From Bacteroidales bacterium (GTDB taxonomy: Bacteria; Bacteroidota; Bacteroidia; Bacteroidales; UBA932): DNA of 64,000 nucleotides. The notes below the pieces were generated by a model. The model saw only the letters and a program-made list of their open reading frames with translations, ran no database searches and was not told the origin of the DNA. A program made the translations under genes and the position numbers. The stretch is from the NCBI GenBank assembly GCA_017427885.1, contig JAFRRW010000011.1, forward strand, positions 372,001 through 436,000, written 5' to 3'. Position 1 is the first letter of the stretch. Every line of letters begins with the position of its first letter. This document shows, in pieces, positions 1 through 9,591 of the stretch.

Positions 1-168
1 CTTGATTCCGAACACGCGCTCGAACTCCATGAGAAGCTCCACGGTGTCGAGGGAATCGGCTCCAAGGTCATTTGTAAAATTCGCAGTCTCGGTAACTTCG
101 GACTCTTCTACTCCGAGTTTGTCAACGATTATCGCCTTGACCTGTTTTACAACTTCTTCTTCAGTCAT
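1..168 (-). CDS. acpP: Acyl carrier protein AcpP (5' part only, cut by window edge)
   Basis: The first 56 residues of a typical housekeeping acyl carrier protein are present and begin [20 protein letters not shown]. The phosphopantetheine attachment motif [10 protein letters not shown] is intact, with Ser near residue 39. The ATG is at 168-166, and the reading frame runs off the left edge, so about 20 residues are missing. ACP carries growing acyl chains in cytoplasmic type II fatty acid synthesis. It stands alone behind its own promoter and is much closer to standard AcpP than the three ACPs of the polyene locus. The gene to its left, often fabF in bacteria, is not visible. Confidence 0.93.
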   Translation of the reverse strand, partial: MTEEEVVKQVKAIIVDKLGVEESEVTETANFTNDLGADSLDTVELLMEFERVFGIK

Positions 169-221
169 GATTGAAAATTTTTAGTTTATGTTTTAAATAT
201 ACGTTTTCTAAAAAGGTCGTG

Positions 222-251
222 CAAAGTAAGTAAAAAAAACCGAGAAACAAA
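222..251 (-). promoter_or_regulatory. Candidate Bacteroidetes promoter for acpP
   Basis: On the minus strand a -33 TTTG (251-248) is followed after 18 bases by TTACTTTG (229-222). That is one mismatch from TAnnTTTG. The acpP start lies about 50 bases downstream. The spacing is one base short of the usual 19-21. Confidence 0.5.
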
Positions 252-284
252 AATTTGAGGTGAAATCTCCTGCTCCAAGCCGGG

Positions 285-1079
285 TCATACTTGTCCTTCA
301 AGTCTCTGCGACTTACTGAGTTTCAGCCATATCCTGAGACCGTTGAGGGAATTGAGGAAGTAGAATACATATTTCACCAGCATCACCACCGTGTAGCCCG
401 AAGCACCGGGGCTCGTCAGCCGGTTGGTCCAGAGGAGAATGGACACGATGTTCACGAGGATCCACAGGTACCACTGCTCGGTGAAGGCGAGGGAAAGGAG
501 GACCTGACCGAGAATGTTGAGCACGACGAGGGAGGCGTCCAGCAGGATCTTGGCCTTGTCGATCTCGACGATCTTTCCGGCCCTGAACTGCGCCAGGTCG
601 ACGCCATACAGTATCGAATAAGCAACCGTAGTGCCTATCACGAATGCTGCCGCAATCTTGAGCCAGTCCTTTCCGGTGAACCTCCTGGCATTCACCTTGG
701 TCTCCCGCGTCTTCCCTTTATCGTCAGTCACCCGGTCTCCCGCCCCGCGCCTGCGCCACTGCCAGAATCCCACGAACTGCATCGGAAGGAAGTACAGCAC
801 GTGAAGGGCGAAAGTCCCCATTATGCCGCTGTCATAATACACGATCGAGCAGCAGACCACGTCGAGCAGGCCGAACAGGAAGGTCCAGATGCTTCCGTTG
901 GCGGAGAGCACAGCGTTGGTAACCCCGGTGACCGCCGCCGCACAGGCGATTGCCTGCATCAGCACCCTCGCTCCCGGAGTACGTACCTGGTATATGAAAC
1001 TGTATATGGCTATCAGCACCATCCCCGCCAGCAGGAAGGCGCTGAACCAGAAATTGAATCTTTCTTCCCTTGTCTTCAT
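285..1079 (-). CDS. pnuC: PnuC-family nicotinamide riboside/mononucleotide transporter
   Basis: This is a 264-residue integral membrane protein with about seven hydrophobic segments. It matches the PnuC family in length and in its aromatic membrane motifs, FVGFWQW near residue 105 and EQWYLWILVNI near residue 205. PnuC proteins bring NAD precursors, usually nicotinamide riboside, across the inner membrane by facilitated diffusion; a cytoplasmic kinase then traps the substrate. No NadR or kinase gene is adjacent, so the exact substrate (riboside or another vitamin) is inferred from family only. A basic insert around residues 110-130 lies between two membrane segments. Confidence 0.85.
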   Translation of the reverse strand: MKTREERFNFWFSAFLLAGMVLIAIYSFIYQVRTPGARVLMQAIACAAAVTGVTNAVLSANGSIWTFLFGLLDVVCCSIVYYDSGIMGTFALHVLYFLPMQFVGFWQWRRRGAGDRVTDDKGKTRETKVNARRFTGKDWLKIAAAFVIGTTVAYSILYGVDLAQFRAGKIVEIDKAKILLDASLVVLNILGQVLLSLAFTEQWYLWILVNIVSILLWTNRLTSPGASGYTVVMLVKYVFYFLNSLNGLRIWLKLSKSQRLEGQV

Positions 1080-1239
1080 TTCAGATACGCAAATATCGCA
1101 ATTATTTTCTTTTTGAAGACTTTCTACTACCCGGAGGAGACGTTCCCATAAGCGAGCATTGCGGCGTCAGCCGTGTATCTGGGAGCGTTGGGAATGTCTC
1201 CTCCGGGAAAAGGCTTTCACCGAAGAGAGACAACTGCTA

Positions 1240-3036
1240 TTATTCCGAAGCGTTCAGGGCCTCGTGGATGCGCCGGGCGAGGGCGGGGCCGACGAAGGCG
1301 GCAAGGTCCGAGACCGGGGCGGAGGCTATGCGGGCGACGCTGCCGTAATGGAGGAGGAGACGGCTCTCTGTCTGTTCGCCAACGCCTTTGATGTCCCTCA
1401 GGGCAGAATGGATCTGACTCTTGGATCGCAGGTTGCGATGGAAGGTTATGCCGAAGCGGTGGGCCTCGTCGCGGATCTGTTGGAGGACCTTCAGCGCCAG
1501 GGAATTGCGGTCTATGAAAAGAGGATAGGGGTCACCCACGCGGATGACTTCCTCCAGCCTCTTGGCCAGGCCGATTACGGTCAGTTTCTCCGTGAGCCCC
1601 AGTTCCGCCAGGGCCTGGTAGGCGAAATCCAACTGCCCCTTGCCGCCGTCAATGACCACCAGTTGTGGCAGGTCGTCCGGGGCCTCGGCCAGCATACGGG
1701 AATACCTCCGGTTAACCACTTCCTTCATCGAAGCATAATCGTTGGCTCCGACGACCGTCTTTATCTTGAACCTGCGGTAATCCTTCTTCGACGGCACTCC
1801 CCCGCGGAAGACCACGCAGGACGCCACCGGGTTCGTCCCCTGGATGTTGGAATTGTCGAAACACTCCATATGCTCCGGCAGCACCTTCATTCCCAGGGCC
1901 TTGCGGAGCTCCTCCAGGACCATCGAACGGTACTCGTCGGGATTGGTGCGCTCCCTCTGCTTAATCGAATTGAAATGGAATTCCTTCGCGTTCTTGGCGC
2001 TGAGTTCCAGCAGGGCCAGTTTGTCCCCCCTGCCCGGTATCCTGAATTCAACGCCGGGAATCTCCACGTCCGGGAGGAACGGGACCACCACCAGCGGCGC
2101 CAGGTCACCGAACTTGGACTCTATCTCGGCTATGAACTCGCTCAGTACGGCCTCCCTTTCCTCCTCGATGTTCAACCTGAACCCCAGGTTGAGCGACTGG
2201 ATTATGGCTCCCCCGCGCACTCTGAGGAAATTGCCGAAGGCCTCGGTGCCATCGAAGATCAAGGAGAACACGTCGGCGTCCCTTTCGTCCGCGGACACTA
2301 TCACCGACTTCGAATAATGCTTCTCAAGGGCCTCTATGCGGTCTTTATATACCTGGGCCTCCTCGAACCTCAGGGCGGCGGCGGCCTCGGACATAAGGGC
2401 CTTGTACCCCTGGATAACATCGCCGAGCCCTCCCTTGAGAAGATTCTTTATCTCATTGATATAATCCCCATATTCCTTCTTCGAAATCTTCCCCACGCAG
2501 CAGCCACGGCACCGGCCGATATGGAATTCCAGGCAGGGACGGTATTTTCCCCGCAGGATCCCCTCAGAAGTCATCTTCAGGTTGCAGGTACGGAGAGGGT
2601 AGCTGCTGCGAAAGAAATCCACCAGGCTCCTGGCATAGAGGGCTGAACTGTAAGGACCGAAATAGGAGGAGCCGTTGCGGACCACCCTCCTGGTGATATA
2701 GACCTTAGGAAATTCGTCGGCGGTGACGCAGATCCACGGATAGGTCTTGGAATCCTTCAGGAGGATGTTGTAGCGGGGCTTGTACTGCTTGATCAGGTTG
2801 TTCTCCAGCAGGAGGGCGTCCGCCTCGGAATCCACCACGCTGAACTGGGCGTCGGCTATCTTGGAAACCAGGATCCTGGTCTTGGCATTGAGCCTATCGG
2901 GGGACACGAAATACTGGGCCACCCGCTTGTGGAGGTCCTTCGCCTTACCCACATAAATCACCGTTCCCTCGGAGTCATAGTATCTGTAGACTCCGGGGGA
3001 ATGGGGAAAAAGCGCTATTTTTTCTTTGACGGTCAA
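1240..3036 (-). CDS. uvrC: UvrABC system protein C
   Basis: This is full-length UvrC (598 residues), the dual-incision endonuclease of nucleotide excision repair. The N-terminal GIY-YIG nuclease domain covers about residues 13-90 (SPGVYRYYD, VIYVGKAKDLHKRV). A UVR UvrB-contact motif is near residues 200-235 (FEEAQVYKDRIEALEKH). The RNase H-like nuclease domain covers roughly residues 375-530 and includes ECFDNSNIQG and VIDGGKGQL. Helix-hairpin-helix motifs end the protein (IKGVGEQTESRLL). Its ATG directly abuts the stop of the upstream DUF1080 gene with no spacer, so translation is probably coupled although the functions are unrelated. Confidence 0.97.
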   Translation of the reverse strand: MTVKEKIALFPHSPGVYRYYDSEGTVIYVGKAKDLHKRVAQYFVSPDRLNAKTRILVSKIADAQFSVVDSEADALLLENNLIKQYKPRYNILLKDSKTYPWICVTADEFPKVYITRRVVRNGSSYFGPYSSALYARSLVDFFRSSYPLRTCNLKMTSEGILRGKYRPCLEFHIGRCRGCCVGKISKKEYGDYINEIKNLLKGGLGDVIQGYKALMSEAAAALRFEEAQVYKDRIEALEKHYSKSVIVSADERDADVFSLIFDGTEAFGNFLRVRGGAIIQSLNLGFRLNIEEEREAVLSEFIAEIESKFGDLAPLVVVPFLPDVEIPGVEFRIPGRGDKLALLELSAKNAKEFHFNSIKQRERTNPDEYRSMVLEELRKALGMKVLPEHMECFDNSNIQGTNPVASCVVFRGGVPSKKDYRRFKIKTVVGANDYASMKEVVNRRYSRMLAEAPDDLPQLVVIDGGKGQLDFAYQALAELGLTEKLTVIGLAKRLEEVIRVGDPYPLFIDRNSLALKVLQQIRDEAHRFGITFHRNLRSKSQIHSALRDIKGVGEQTESRLLLHYGSVARIASAPVSDLAAFVGPALARRIHEALNASE

Positions 3037-5469
3037 TTACTTGCTGAGGTCAAGAATCCTGACGTTCCTGATTTTCAGACCCTCGCCGTGACCACAGAAG
3101 GAAATGTATCCTTCCTTGTTGAACATTCCCGGATGATTCCTGTGGTCCACCGTATAAGGGTTGTTGCCGGAACCGTCGGGAGCCACGTTGTGGCCCTTGC
3201 AGGCCTTGCGCACGTCGCCATCCACGATAACCTCGCCGTTCACGGTCACCTTTATGTGGGTGCCTCGGACCTCGATTTCCTCGGTCTCCCACTCTCCGAG
3301 AGGCTTGTGCTTGATCCTCTTGGCAGGGATGACTCCATAGACGGAGCCATGTACCTGATAGGCGTTGAGGTTGGCGTACATAGGGGCGTCGTGGTCGAGT
3401 ATCTGCACCTCGCACATTCCGTCATAGGCGGCGTCGACTTCCATCGGGGTCCTTACACCCACTCCGTTGTTCACACCCTCCTCCAGGAAGCAGAATTCGA
3501 AGCGATAAATGAAGTCCTTGTATTTCTTCTTGGTGTAGAGATTGCCGGTGCCACCGTAAGCCGCAGTCACGTAGATGGTACCGTTCATCAGGGTGTAATT
3601 CACCAGGTTGCCCTGCCATTTGTCGAGGTCCGTCCCGTCGAAGAGCATCTCGAATCCCAGTTTCTCCTCCTCTTCGGTAAGGGAGGATATGGGGGACGGG
3701 GAATATTTGGACAAGATGCTCTCGATCTCGTTCACCGCATAGCCGTCGTCGGCGTCGCCGGTAGCCAGCAGGATGTCCTTGGCCTTTGAGAAGACGGACT
3801 CCATTTCATTGTAGTCAATCTCTTCCTCGCTCTTGTCCACGATGTTCTTGGCCGCATAGGAGGCGGCTCGCCTGACGGGCTGTGCGGGGTCGTCGATGAA
3901 CTTCCCGGCAAGCTTGAACGCCCTCATCGTAGGAATGTTGCCTACTACGGAAAGTATGTCGGCCTTGCGTCCCGCCTCCTTGGTGAGGTCCAGGATCTCG
4001 GACAGGCGGAAAACCTTCCTGTTAGGGTCGGTTTCATTGGCGTTCATCAGGGAAACGTAGTTGGGAATGATGTCCTGATAAGTGTCAGGGCTGGTCTTGA
4101 TGGCAGTAATGAGAACCGGGGCGGCCTTGTAATTGGTCATCTTCGAAAGGGCGCGGACGGCCGCGGGGCTCTCCATTGCGGCCCTGGCGAGATAACCCAC
4201 CGCAGAATCGGTGTTGGAAGAAGCGAGTGCGTTGTAGAGCCTCGAAGGGTTGTTCATCCCGGGAAGTATCCCACTGATGACATCATACCTCTCCTGGCCT
4301 CCAAGATTCTTTATCGATGCATCGAGGACGTCGGACAGGATGCCGACCTCGGATTCGGGAGCCTTGTCGAGAAGGGCCGCTACCTTGGCGACGTCATCCG
4401 TAGTCACAAGGCCTTTAAGGAGTTTTTCGGCGGAGATGCGGGTGTCGGCGTCGTCGGAAGAAGCCAGGGAGAACACGTTAGGGGCGGCTCCCAAAATCCT
4501 GCGGGCCGAAGCCAGACTGAGGAGGTTGCCGTTGTTCCCGTCTTTGGCCAGGGCGTCCATTACCGCTCCGGAAATGTCACCATTGAAAGATTTGAGGGCC
4601 GAAAGGGCTTCCGCTCCCTTTTCCCCGCCTTTGGAAAGCAAGGAAATCAAGGAGGAAAGGGCTTTGGCCCCACCCAGCTTGCCGGCGGCTGTTACTGCCG
4701 TGGAGCCGAGTTCTCCGGCCTTGGGAGCCTGTGAGAGCACGAGGTCTAAGGCGTCTTGGATATTGTTGTTGCCAAAGAAGTTGAGGGCGTCGGTCCTGGC
4801 TCCGTCGGAAAGTTTCGACCAGGATTTGGTGAGGAAGGAGGCCACTGCAGGGACTCCCGCCTTGTCGGTCACGTAATCAAGGACCGCATTGCGGTAGGGG
4901 CGGTCATTGTCCTTAAGGGACTTTCCGAGGAATTTGAGGGCCTTGTCGGAGGTCATCCCGTTGACCAGTGTGGCCGCAGCGGCGCATTTCTCTCCGGGAT
5001 TGGCTGATTTGAGAAGGGACTTCGCCAACTTGGGGTCGTCGGCCGGCACTTCAAGCGGTTCCGGATTAACGACGGGACCAAGCACATAGGCGTTCCACTC
5101 CAGGAACTGCTTGTTGTACTTGTCGGCACAGGCGGCGGCTCCGGCCTTGAATCCTGCGAGGACCGCCTCCCTGTACTGGGTATTGGCCGGATCCGTGGCA
5201 TATTTCGTGACTCCGCTCAGCGCGTACTCCACGAGGTTGTTTTTACCCTTGTCCTGGGGGACGAGCATAGAAGCGAGGATTTCCACCGACCTGGGCGCCG
5301 CCTTCGCGATGTCGGACATCGCGCTGTTGAAAGCGGTGGCATCCTGGGCGGGCATCTCTGCCAAAACGTCTGCTACTATGGTCTCAACCGTCCTCTGGCG
5401 GGCGTCCTGGGCGAGGACGAGGCTGAAGGACAGGAGGACTGATATGACTATGGAAAATATTCTTTTCAT
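3037..5469 (-). CDS. Secreted HEAT-like repeat protein with C-terminal DUF1080 (3-keto-disaccharide hydrolase) domain
   Basis: This 810-residue protein has a clear signal peptide (MKRIFSIVISVLLSFSLVLA). Residues about 30-590 are alpha-helical and repeat-like, with many short Ala/Leu/Ser helices that resemble HEAT/armadillo repeats. Residues about 598-810 form a DUF1080 (PF06439) domain: LFDGTDLDKWQG at the start, then NNGVGVRTP, ILDHDAP and GYISFCGHGEGLKIRNVRI. DUF1080 members act as hydrolases or lyases on 3-keto-glycosides, or bind glycans, with a concanavalin-like fold. The next gene upstream, 12 bases away, is a Gfo/Idh/MocA dehydrogenase that could supply the 3-keto substrate. The periplasmic location and the pairing are inferred; the actual sugar is unknown. 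Confidence 0.85.
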   Translation of the reverse strand: MKRIFSIVISVLLSFSLVLAQDARQRTVETIVADVLAEMPAQDATAFNSAMSDIAKAAPRSVEILASMLVPQDKGKNNLVEYALSGVTKYATDPANTQYREAVLAGFKAGAAACADKYNKQFLEWNAYVLGPVVNPEPLEVPADDPKLAKSLLKSANPGEKCAAAATLVNGMTSDKALKFLGKSLKDNDRPYRNAVLDYVTDKAGVPAVASFLTKSWSKLSDGARTDALNFFGNNNIQDALDLVLSQAPKAGELGSTAVTAAGKLGGAKALSSLISLLSKGGEKGAEALSALKSFNGDISGAVMDALAKDGNNGNLLSLASARRILGAAPNVFSLASSDDADTRISAEKLLKGLVTTDDVAKVAALLDKAPESEVGILSDVLDASIKNLGGQERYDVISGILPGMNNPSRLYNALASSNTDSAVGYLARAAMESPAAVRALSKMTNYKAAPVLITAIKTSPDTYQDIIPNYVSLMNANETDPNRKVFRLSEILDLTKEAGRKADILSVVGNIPTMRAFKLAGKFIDDPAQPVRRAASYAAKNIVDKSEEEIDYNEMESVFSKAKDILLATGDADDGYAVNEIESILSKYSPSPISSLTEEEEKLGFEMLFDGTDLDKWQGNLVNYTLMNGTIYVTAAYGGTGNLYTKKKYKDFIYRFEFCFLEEGVNNGVGVRTPMEVDAAYDGMCEVQILDHDAPMYANLNAYQVHGSVYGVIPAKRIKHKPLGEWETEEIEVRGTHIKVTVNGEVIVDGDVRKACKGHNVAPDGSGNNPYTVDHRNHPGMFNKEGYISFCGHGEGLKIRNVRILDLSK

Positions 5470-5481
5470 GGCTTCGGATTA

Positions 5482-6789
5482 TTAGATCATTGATGCCCAG
5501 GGTTCGCGCATAGGCTGGTTGATGAGCTGGTTGGCAGCGTCGTCCCCGATGAAGGTCTGGGTCTTCGGGTCGAAATGCAGGGTCCTGCCGAGCCTTACGG
5601 CGATGGCGCCCATGTTCACGATCGTGCAGCTGTGGTGGCCATTGATCTCGTCGAGGGCAAAATGCTGGCGGCTACGCACGCACTCGAGGAAGTCTGTGTG
5701 GCGGGGAGCCGGGTCCGGAAGTTCATTGAGAATATCCTGGACGTGAGGGATCGTGCACTCGAATCCCTTGTACACCTTTCCGTTGGGGCCTTCGATGTAG
5801 GGAACCTTGCCTTCGCTTTCGAAGCCTTCTCCCTCGAGGATGATCTTGCATCCGTCTTCATAGGTGTAAATCACCCTGCGCCAGATGCCCACCGCGTCGG
5901 GGTGCTGCTGGGGAGCGTCCACCTCCACCTTCACGGGGAAGGTGTCATCCTTGCCGAGCATATACTGGACGGGGTCGATATAGTGCTGGCCCATGTCGCC
6001 GAGTCCGCCGTTGTCGTAGTCCCAGTATCCGCGGAAACTGCCGTGGACCCTGTGCGGATGATACGGCTTGACGGGAGCGGGGCCGAGCCAGAAGTCGTAG
6101 TCGAGTTCAGGAGGTACGGGCTGAGGTTCGAGATTCTCCATACCCCTCCAATAGAATTTCCAGGCGAAGCCGGTGGCTCCGGAGATCCTCACGGTAAGGG
6201 GCCATCCGAGAAGGCCGCTGTCGATGAGTTTCTTCAGGGGCTCGACCGTCGTACCAAGGCCGTAGAACGTGTCCGTGAAACGGAACCAGGTGTCCAGGCG
6301 GAACACCCTGCCGTATTTCTTTACGGCCTCGACGACCTTCTGCCCTTCCCCGATGGTCCTGGTCATCGGTTTCTCGCAGAAAATGTCCTTGCCGGCCCTC
6401 GCAGCGGCAACGGCCATTATACCGTGCCAGTGGGGAGGGGTGCAGATGTGGACGACGTCCAGTTCCGGATCTTCGAGCAGATCTCGGAAATCGTGGAAAG
6501 CCTTGAGCGTACGCCCATAGTCGTTCTTTCCCCTGTCGATTGCGCGCTGAAGGTGGTTCGCGTCGACGTCGCAGACTGAAATCAGACGATAGTTGTCGTC
6601 ACTGGAAAAATGCTGCCTGGCAAAGGCGATGCTGCCGGTGCCGATGATTCCCTTCGTAATCTGGTCGCTAGGAGCCACCAGCCGGCTCCCGGCCTCTCCC
6701 ATTTTTCCGAATACGCTCCTAGGGAGGATCGTCAGACCCAGAGCCCCCAGGCCCGCTTTCTTGAGAAAATCTCTTCTTGATTCACCCAT
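5482..6789 (-). CDS. Tat-exported Gfo/Idh/MocA family oxidoreductase
   Basis: The 435-residue protein begins with a twin-arginine signal (SRRDFLKKAGLGALGL), so it is probably folded with its cofactor and then exported. The mature part has a Rossmann NAD(P)-binding fold starting near residue 47 (GTGSIAFARQHF; CDVD). The family EKP motif follows (EKPMTRTIGEGQKV), and a GDMGQHYID segment holds the expected catalytic His. Such enzymes oxidise or reduce sugar hydroxyls. In Bacteroidota, secreted members paired with DUF1080 proteins take part in 3-keto-glycoside breakdown. It leads a two-gene unit with the DUF1080 gene. A small hairpin (AAGGTC/GACCTT, 6823-6837) lies in the leader. Confidence 0.9.
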   Translation of the reverse strand: MGESRRDFLKKAGLGALGLTILPRSVFGKMGEAGSRLVAPSDQITKGIIGTGSIAFARQHFSSDDNYRLISVCDVDANHLQRAIDRGKNDYGRTLKAFHDFRDLLEDPELDVVHICTPPHWHGIMAVAAARAGKDIFCEKPMTRTIGEGQKVVEAVKKYGRVFRLDTWFRFTDTFYGLGTTVEPLKKLIDSGLLGWPLTVRISGATGFAWKFYWRGMENLEPQPVPPELDYDFWLGPAPVKPYHPHRVHGSFRGYWDYDNGGLGDMGQHYIDPVQYMLGKDDTFPVKVEVDAPQQHPDAVGIWRRVIYTYEDGCKIILEGEGFESEGKVPYIEGPNGKVYKGFECTIPHVQDILNELPDPAPRHTDFLECVRSRQHFALDEINGHHSCTIVNMGAIAVRLGRTLHFDPKTQTFIGDDAANQLINQPMREPWASMI

Positions 6790-6879
6790 AATGATTATAT
6801 GTTTTGATGTTATCGTCTTCCGAAGGTCGCAGACCTTGTAAAATTAATCAAATATTTTGAGAAATCCCGGAATATGGGG

Positions 6880-6916
6880 AATAAAATAAAGACCGGCGCC
6901 ATTCCTGACGCCGGTC
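6880..6916 (-). terminator. Intrinsic terminator after rpsC
   Basis: On the minus strand a perfect 8-bp stem (GACCGGCG, 6916-6909; CGCCGGTC, 6898-6891) with a 10-base loop is followed by TTTATTTTAT. It lies 20 bases past the rpsC stop, so the ribosomal operon ends here instead of continuing into rplP. Confidence 0.85.
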
Positions 6917-6936
6917 CTGCAAAGTGCAATCCGAAT

Positions 6937-7719
6937 CTACCTGGATTCGGAATCGCGGGAACCGCGACGCTCGCGACGGTCTCCGCGGTCGCCTCCACGG
7001 CGCTCGCGGCGGTCGCCACGGTCACCTCCGCGGGGACGGCCTCCCTGGGGAGCCTGCATGTTGGCGGCGGTGCCGGCGTTGGGACTGAGGTCCTGCTTGC
7101 CGTAGCGCTCACCGTTGCAGATCCACACCTTGATTCCGAGGGCGCCGACCTTGGTGCTCGCAACTGCGAGTGCGTAGTCAATGTCAGCACGGAAAGTGTG
7201 GAGAGGGGTGCGGCCTTCCTTGAACATCTCGCTGCGGGCCATTTCGGCTCCGCCTACACGGCCGGCGATCTGGACCTTGATGCCCTCGGCGCCAACCCTC
7301 ATCGTGGTGGCGATGGCCATCTTGATGGCCCTTCTGTAGGACACGCGGCCTTCGATCTGGCGGGCGATGCTGTTGGCAACGATGTTGGCGTCAACCTCAG
7401 GCCTGCGGACCTCGAAGATGTTGATCTGGACATCCTTCTTGGTGACCTTCTTGAGCTCTTTCTTGAGCATCTCGACCTCGGCTCCGCCCTTACCGATGAT
7501 GACGCCCGGACGGGCGGCATGGATGGTGACGGTGATGAGCTTGAGGGTCCTCTCGATGACGATCTTGGAGAGGTCGGCCTTGGCGAGGCGGTTGCTCAGA
7601 TACTTGCGGATCTTGTAGTCCTCCGCGATTTTCTCTGCGTAGTTGCCACCGACCCAGTTGGAGTCCCAACCACGGGTGATGCCTATTCTATTGCTGATAG
7701 GATTTGTTTTCTGTCCCAT
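6937..7719 (-). CDS. rpsC: 30S ribosomal protein S3
   Basis: This is ribosomal protein S3, which binds the 30S head near the mRNA entry. The start is standard ([21 protein letters not shown]). A KH domain is marked by [19 protein letters not shown] near residues 75-90, and the S3 C-terminal domain by YRRAIKMAI and [15 protein letters not shown]. At 260 residues it is longer than E. coli S3 (233). The excess is a C-terminal tail with two exact 11-residue repeats ([11 protein letters not shown], residues 230-251) followed by RGSRDSESR. It is the last gene of this ribosomal unit; the usual next gene, rplP, is absent. Confidence 0.98.
   Translation of the reverse strand: MGQKTNPISNRIGITRGWDSNWVGGNYAEKIAEDYKIRKYLSNRLAKADLSKIVIERTLKLITVTIHAARPGVIIGKGGAEVEMLKKELKKVTKKDVQINIFEVRRPEVDANIVANSIARQIEGRVSYRRAIKMAIATTMRVGAEGIKVQIAGRVGGAEMARSEMFKEGRTPLHTFRADIDYALAVASTKVGALGIKVWICNGERYGKQDLSPNAGTAANMQAPQGGRPRGGDRGDRRERRGGDRGDRRERRGSRDSESR
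6967..7032 (-). repeat. Tandem RGG/RGD-type repeat in the rpsC tail
   Basis: Two consecutive 33-base units each encode [11 protein letters not shown]. At DNA level they are similar but not identical, so selection on the protein, not a fresh duplication, probably keeps them. Arg/Gly/Asp-rich tails of this kind usually contact RNA. Confidence 0.85.
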
Positions 7720-7721
7720 AA

Positions 7722-8144
7722 TTAATTTTCCTCCACTGTTGCTGGTTTCTTGACATCCAGGATGACGGTGACGTGGTTGGAACGCTTGCGTATCCTGCCG
7801 GCCCTGCCCTGAGGCATAGGACGGATTCTCTTGATGGTGCGGCCTTCATCGACCATTATGGTCTTGATGTAAACGTTTCCGCCATCAAGTTCCTTGGCCT
7901 GGTCGGGGTTCTTGGCCTCCCAGTTGGCGATGGCGCTGCGGATCAGCTTCTCCAGACGGATTGAAGGGGCCTTCTTCGAGAACTTGAGGAGATCCAGTGC
8001 ATGGTTGACTTCCTCACCCCTGACAGTGTCGGCCACCAGACGCATCTTGCGAGGCGAAGTGGGGACATCGTTCAGCTTGGTTATGGCTGTGGCCTTGCGG
8101 GCTTCCTTGAGCCTTTCGGCCATTTCTCTTTTACGTTTTCCCAT
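7722..8144 (-). CDS. rplV: 50S ribosomal protein L22
   Basis: Ribosomal protein L22 lines the peptide exit tunnel. Signature segments are visible: [14 protein letters not shown] near residue 29, and the C-terminal beta-hairpin region [24 protein letters not shown] that reaches into the tunnel. The 140-residue length is normal for Bacteroidota, with a slightly extended N-terminus ([20 protein letters not shown]). The stop is 2 bases before the rpsC start. Confidence 0.98.
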   Translation of the reverse strand: MGKRKREMAERLKEARKATAITKLNDVPTSPRKMRLVADTVRGEEVNHALDLLKFSKKAPSIRLEKLIRSAIANWEAKNPDQAKELDGGNVYIKTIMVDEGRTIKRIRPMPQGRAGRIRKRSNHVTVILDVKKPATVEEN

Positions 8145-8156
8145 TGTTCAGGTCTC

Positions 8157-8426
8157 CTATTTGTTATTGCCGGAATGGCCCCTGAATATTCTCGTGGGGG
8201 CGAACTCGCCGAGTTTGTGTCCTACCATGTTCTCAGTGACATAAACGGGAATGAACTTATTTCCATTATGGACTGCGATGGTATGGCCGACGAAATCCGG
8301 GGAAATCATGCTTGCGCGTGACCAGGTCTTGACGACCTCTTTTTTCTTGCTACCTTCATTCATAGCAAGGATCCTCTTCTCCAGGGCTTCCTGGATATAC
8401 GGACCTTTTCTTAACGAACGACTCAT
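8157..8426 (-). CDS. rpsS: 30S ribosomal protein S19
   Basis: S19 sits in the 30S head and contacts S13 and the A-site finger. The 89-residue sequence starts [19 protein letters not shown] and has the family pattern [23 protein letters not shown], then [20 protein letters not shown]. The position between rplB and rplV is the usual order. Confidence 0.98.
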   Translation of the reverse strand: MSRSLRKGPYIQEALEKRILAMNEGSKKKEVVKTWSRASMISPDFVGHTIAVHNGNKFIPVYVTENMVGHKLGEFAPTRIFRGHSGNNK

Positions 8427-8448
8427 AAATCTCTAAGTTTGATTCCGT

Positions 8449-9276
8449 TTATTTCTTCTTCCTTCTTTCGATGATGAACCTGTTGGAGCTGGCCTTCGGG
8501 TTGCGGGTCTTGTAGCCCTTTGCAGGGAGACCCTTGCGGGACCTCGGGTGACCACCGGAGGCACGGCCTTCGCCACCACCCATCGGGTGGTCGACAGGGT
8601 TCATGACGACGCCCCTGTTGTGAGGCCTGCGGCCCTTCCAACGGTTGCGTCCGGCCTTACCGGAAGACTCCAGGTTGTGGTCTGCGTTGGACACCGTTCC
8701 GACGGTGGCGCGGCAGTTCACGAGAACCATCCTCGTCTCGCCCGAAGGGAGGCGGAGGATTGCATAGTTGCCTTCACGTGCTGCGAGCTGGGCGAAAGCG
8801 CCGGCGGAGCGGGCCATCGCGGCTCCCTGTCCGGGACGGAGCTCGATGTTGTGCACGAGGGTACCAACGGGAATCTCTGCCAGAGGCAGGGCGTTGCCGA
8901 CTTCGGGGGCGACCCCGGAACCGGAGCAGATAACCTGACCGACTTTGATGCCGGCAGGAGCGATAATGTACTTCTTGACGCCATCCTCATACTCGACGAG
9001 GGCAATGCGGGCCGTCCTGTTGGGATCATACTCGATGGTCCTCACGGTAGCGTTGCAGTTGTCCTTGTCGCGGAGGAAGTCGATGATTCGATACATCTTC
9101 CTGTGACCGCCGCCGATGTAGCGCATGGTCATCTGGCCGGTGTTGTTGCGGCCGCCGGTGTTCTTGATACGTTCAAGAAGGGGTTTGTAGGGCTTCTTCG
9201 CGGTGATTTCGTTAAACGCGCTGATGGCCTTGTTCCTCTGGCCCGGAGTCGTGGGCTTGAATTTCTTGATTGCCAT
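8449..9276 (-). CDS. rplB: 50S ribosomal protein L2
   Basis: L2 is a core 23S rRNA-binding protein needed for subunit joining and peptidyl transfer. The 275-residue sequence begins [16 protein letters not shown]. It has the RNA-binding segment [13 protein letters not shown] and the C-terminal family signature [18 protein letters not shown], which includes the conserved His of the peptidyl-transferase-proximal loop. It is in the standard operon position. Confidence 0.98.
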   Translation of the reverse strand: MAIKKFKPTTPGQRNKAISAFNEITAKKPYKPLLERIKNTGGRNNTGQMTMRYIGGGHRKMYRIIDFLRDKDNCNATVRTIEYDPNRTARIALVEYEDGVKKYIIAPAGIKVGQVICSGSGVAPEVGNALPLAEIPVGTLVHNIELRPGQGAAMARSAGAFAQLAAREGNYAILRLPSGETRMVLVNCRATVGTVSNADHNLESSGKAGRNRWKGRRPHNRGVVMNPVDHPMGGGEGRASGGHPRSRKGLPAKGYKTRNPKASSNRFIIERRKKK

Positions 9277-9291
9277 TTCCTGTCCCTCCCT

Positions 9292-9579
9292 TTAGATGTT
9301 AGCGTAGAAGTCGATCTTATCGTCGCCCTTGAGGGTTACGTAAGCTTTCTTGTAGTCATTGTCACGTCCGGAAAGAAATCCGCTCCTGGTGTAGCGGGAC
9401 TTCCTCTTTCCGTGGCACTTGATGGTATTCACGTCCTGAACGGACACGTTGTAAGCCTGCTCGACGGCGTCCTTGATCTGGAACTTGTTGGCCTTGGGAT
9501 CCACGTAGAAACCGTAGACACCCTTGTCGGCCATGGCCGTAAGCTTTTCGGTGATGATCGGTTTAATCAAAATTCCCAT
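9292..9579 (-). CDS. rplW: 50S ribosomal protein L23
   Basis: L23 is at the exit of the peptide tunnel, where trigger factor and SRP dock. The 95-residue sequence begins MGILIKPIITEKLTAMADKG. It has the family core YGFYVDPKANKFQIKDAVEQ and then VNTIKCHGKRKSRYTRSG. It lies between rplD and rplB as usual. Confidence 0.96.
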   Translation of the reverse strand: MGILIKPIITEKLTAMADKGVYGFYVDPKANKFQIKDAVEQAYNVSVQDVNTIKCHGKRKSRYTRSGFLSGRDNDYKKAYVTLKGDDKIDFYANI

Positions 9580-9591
9580 CTCTCTGTCGTT

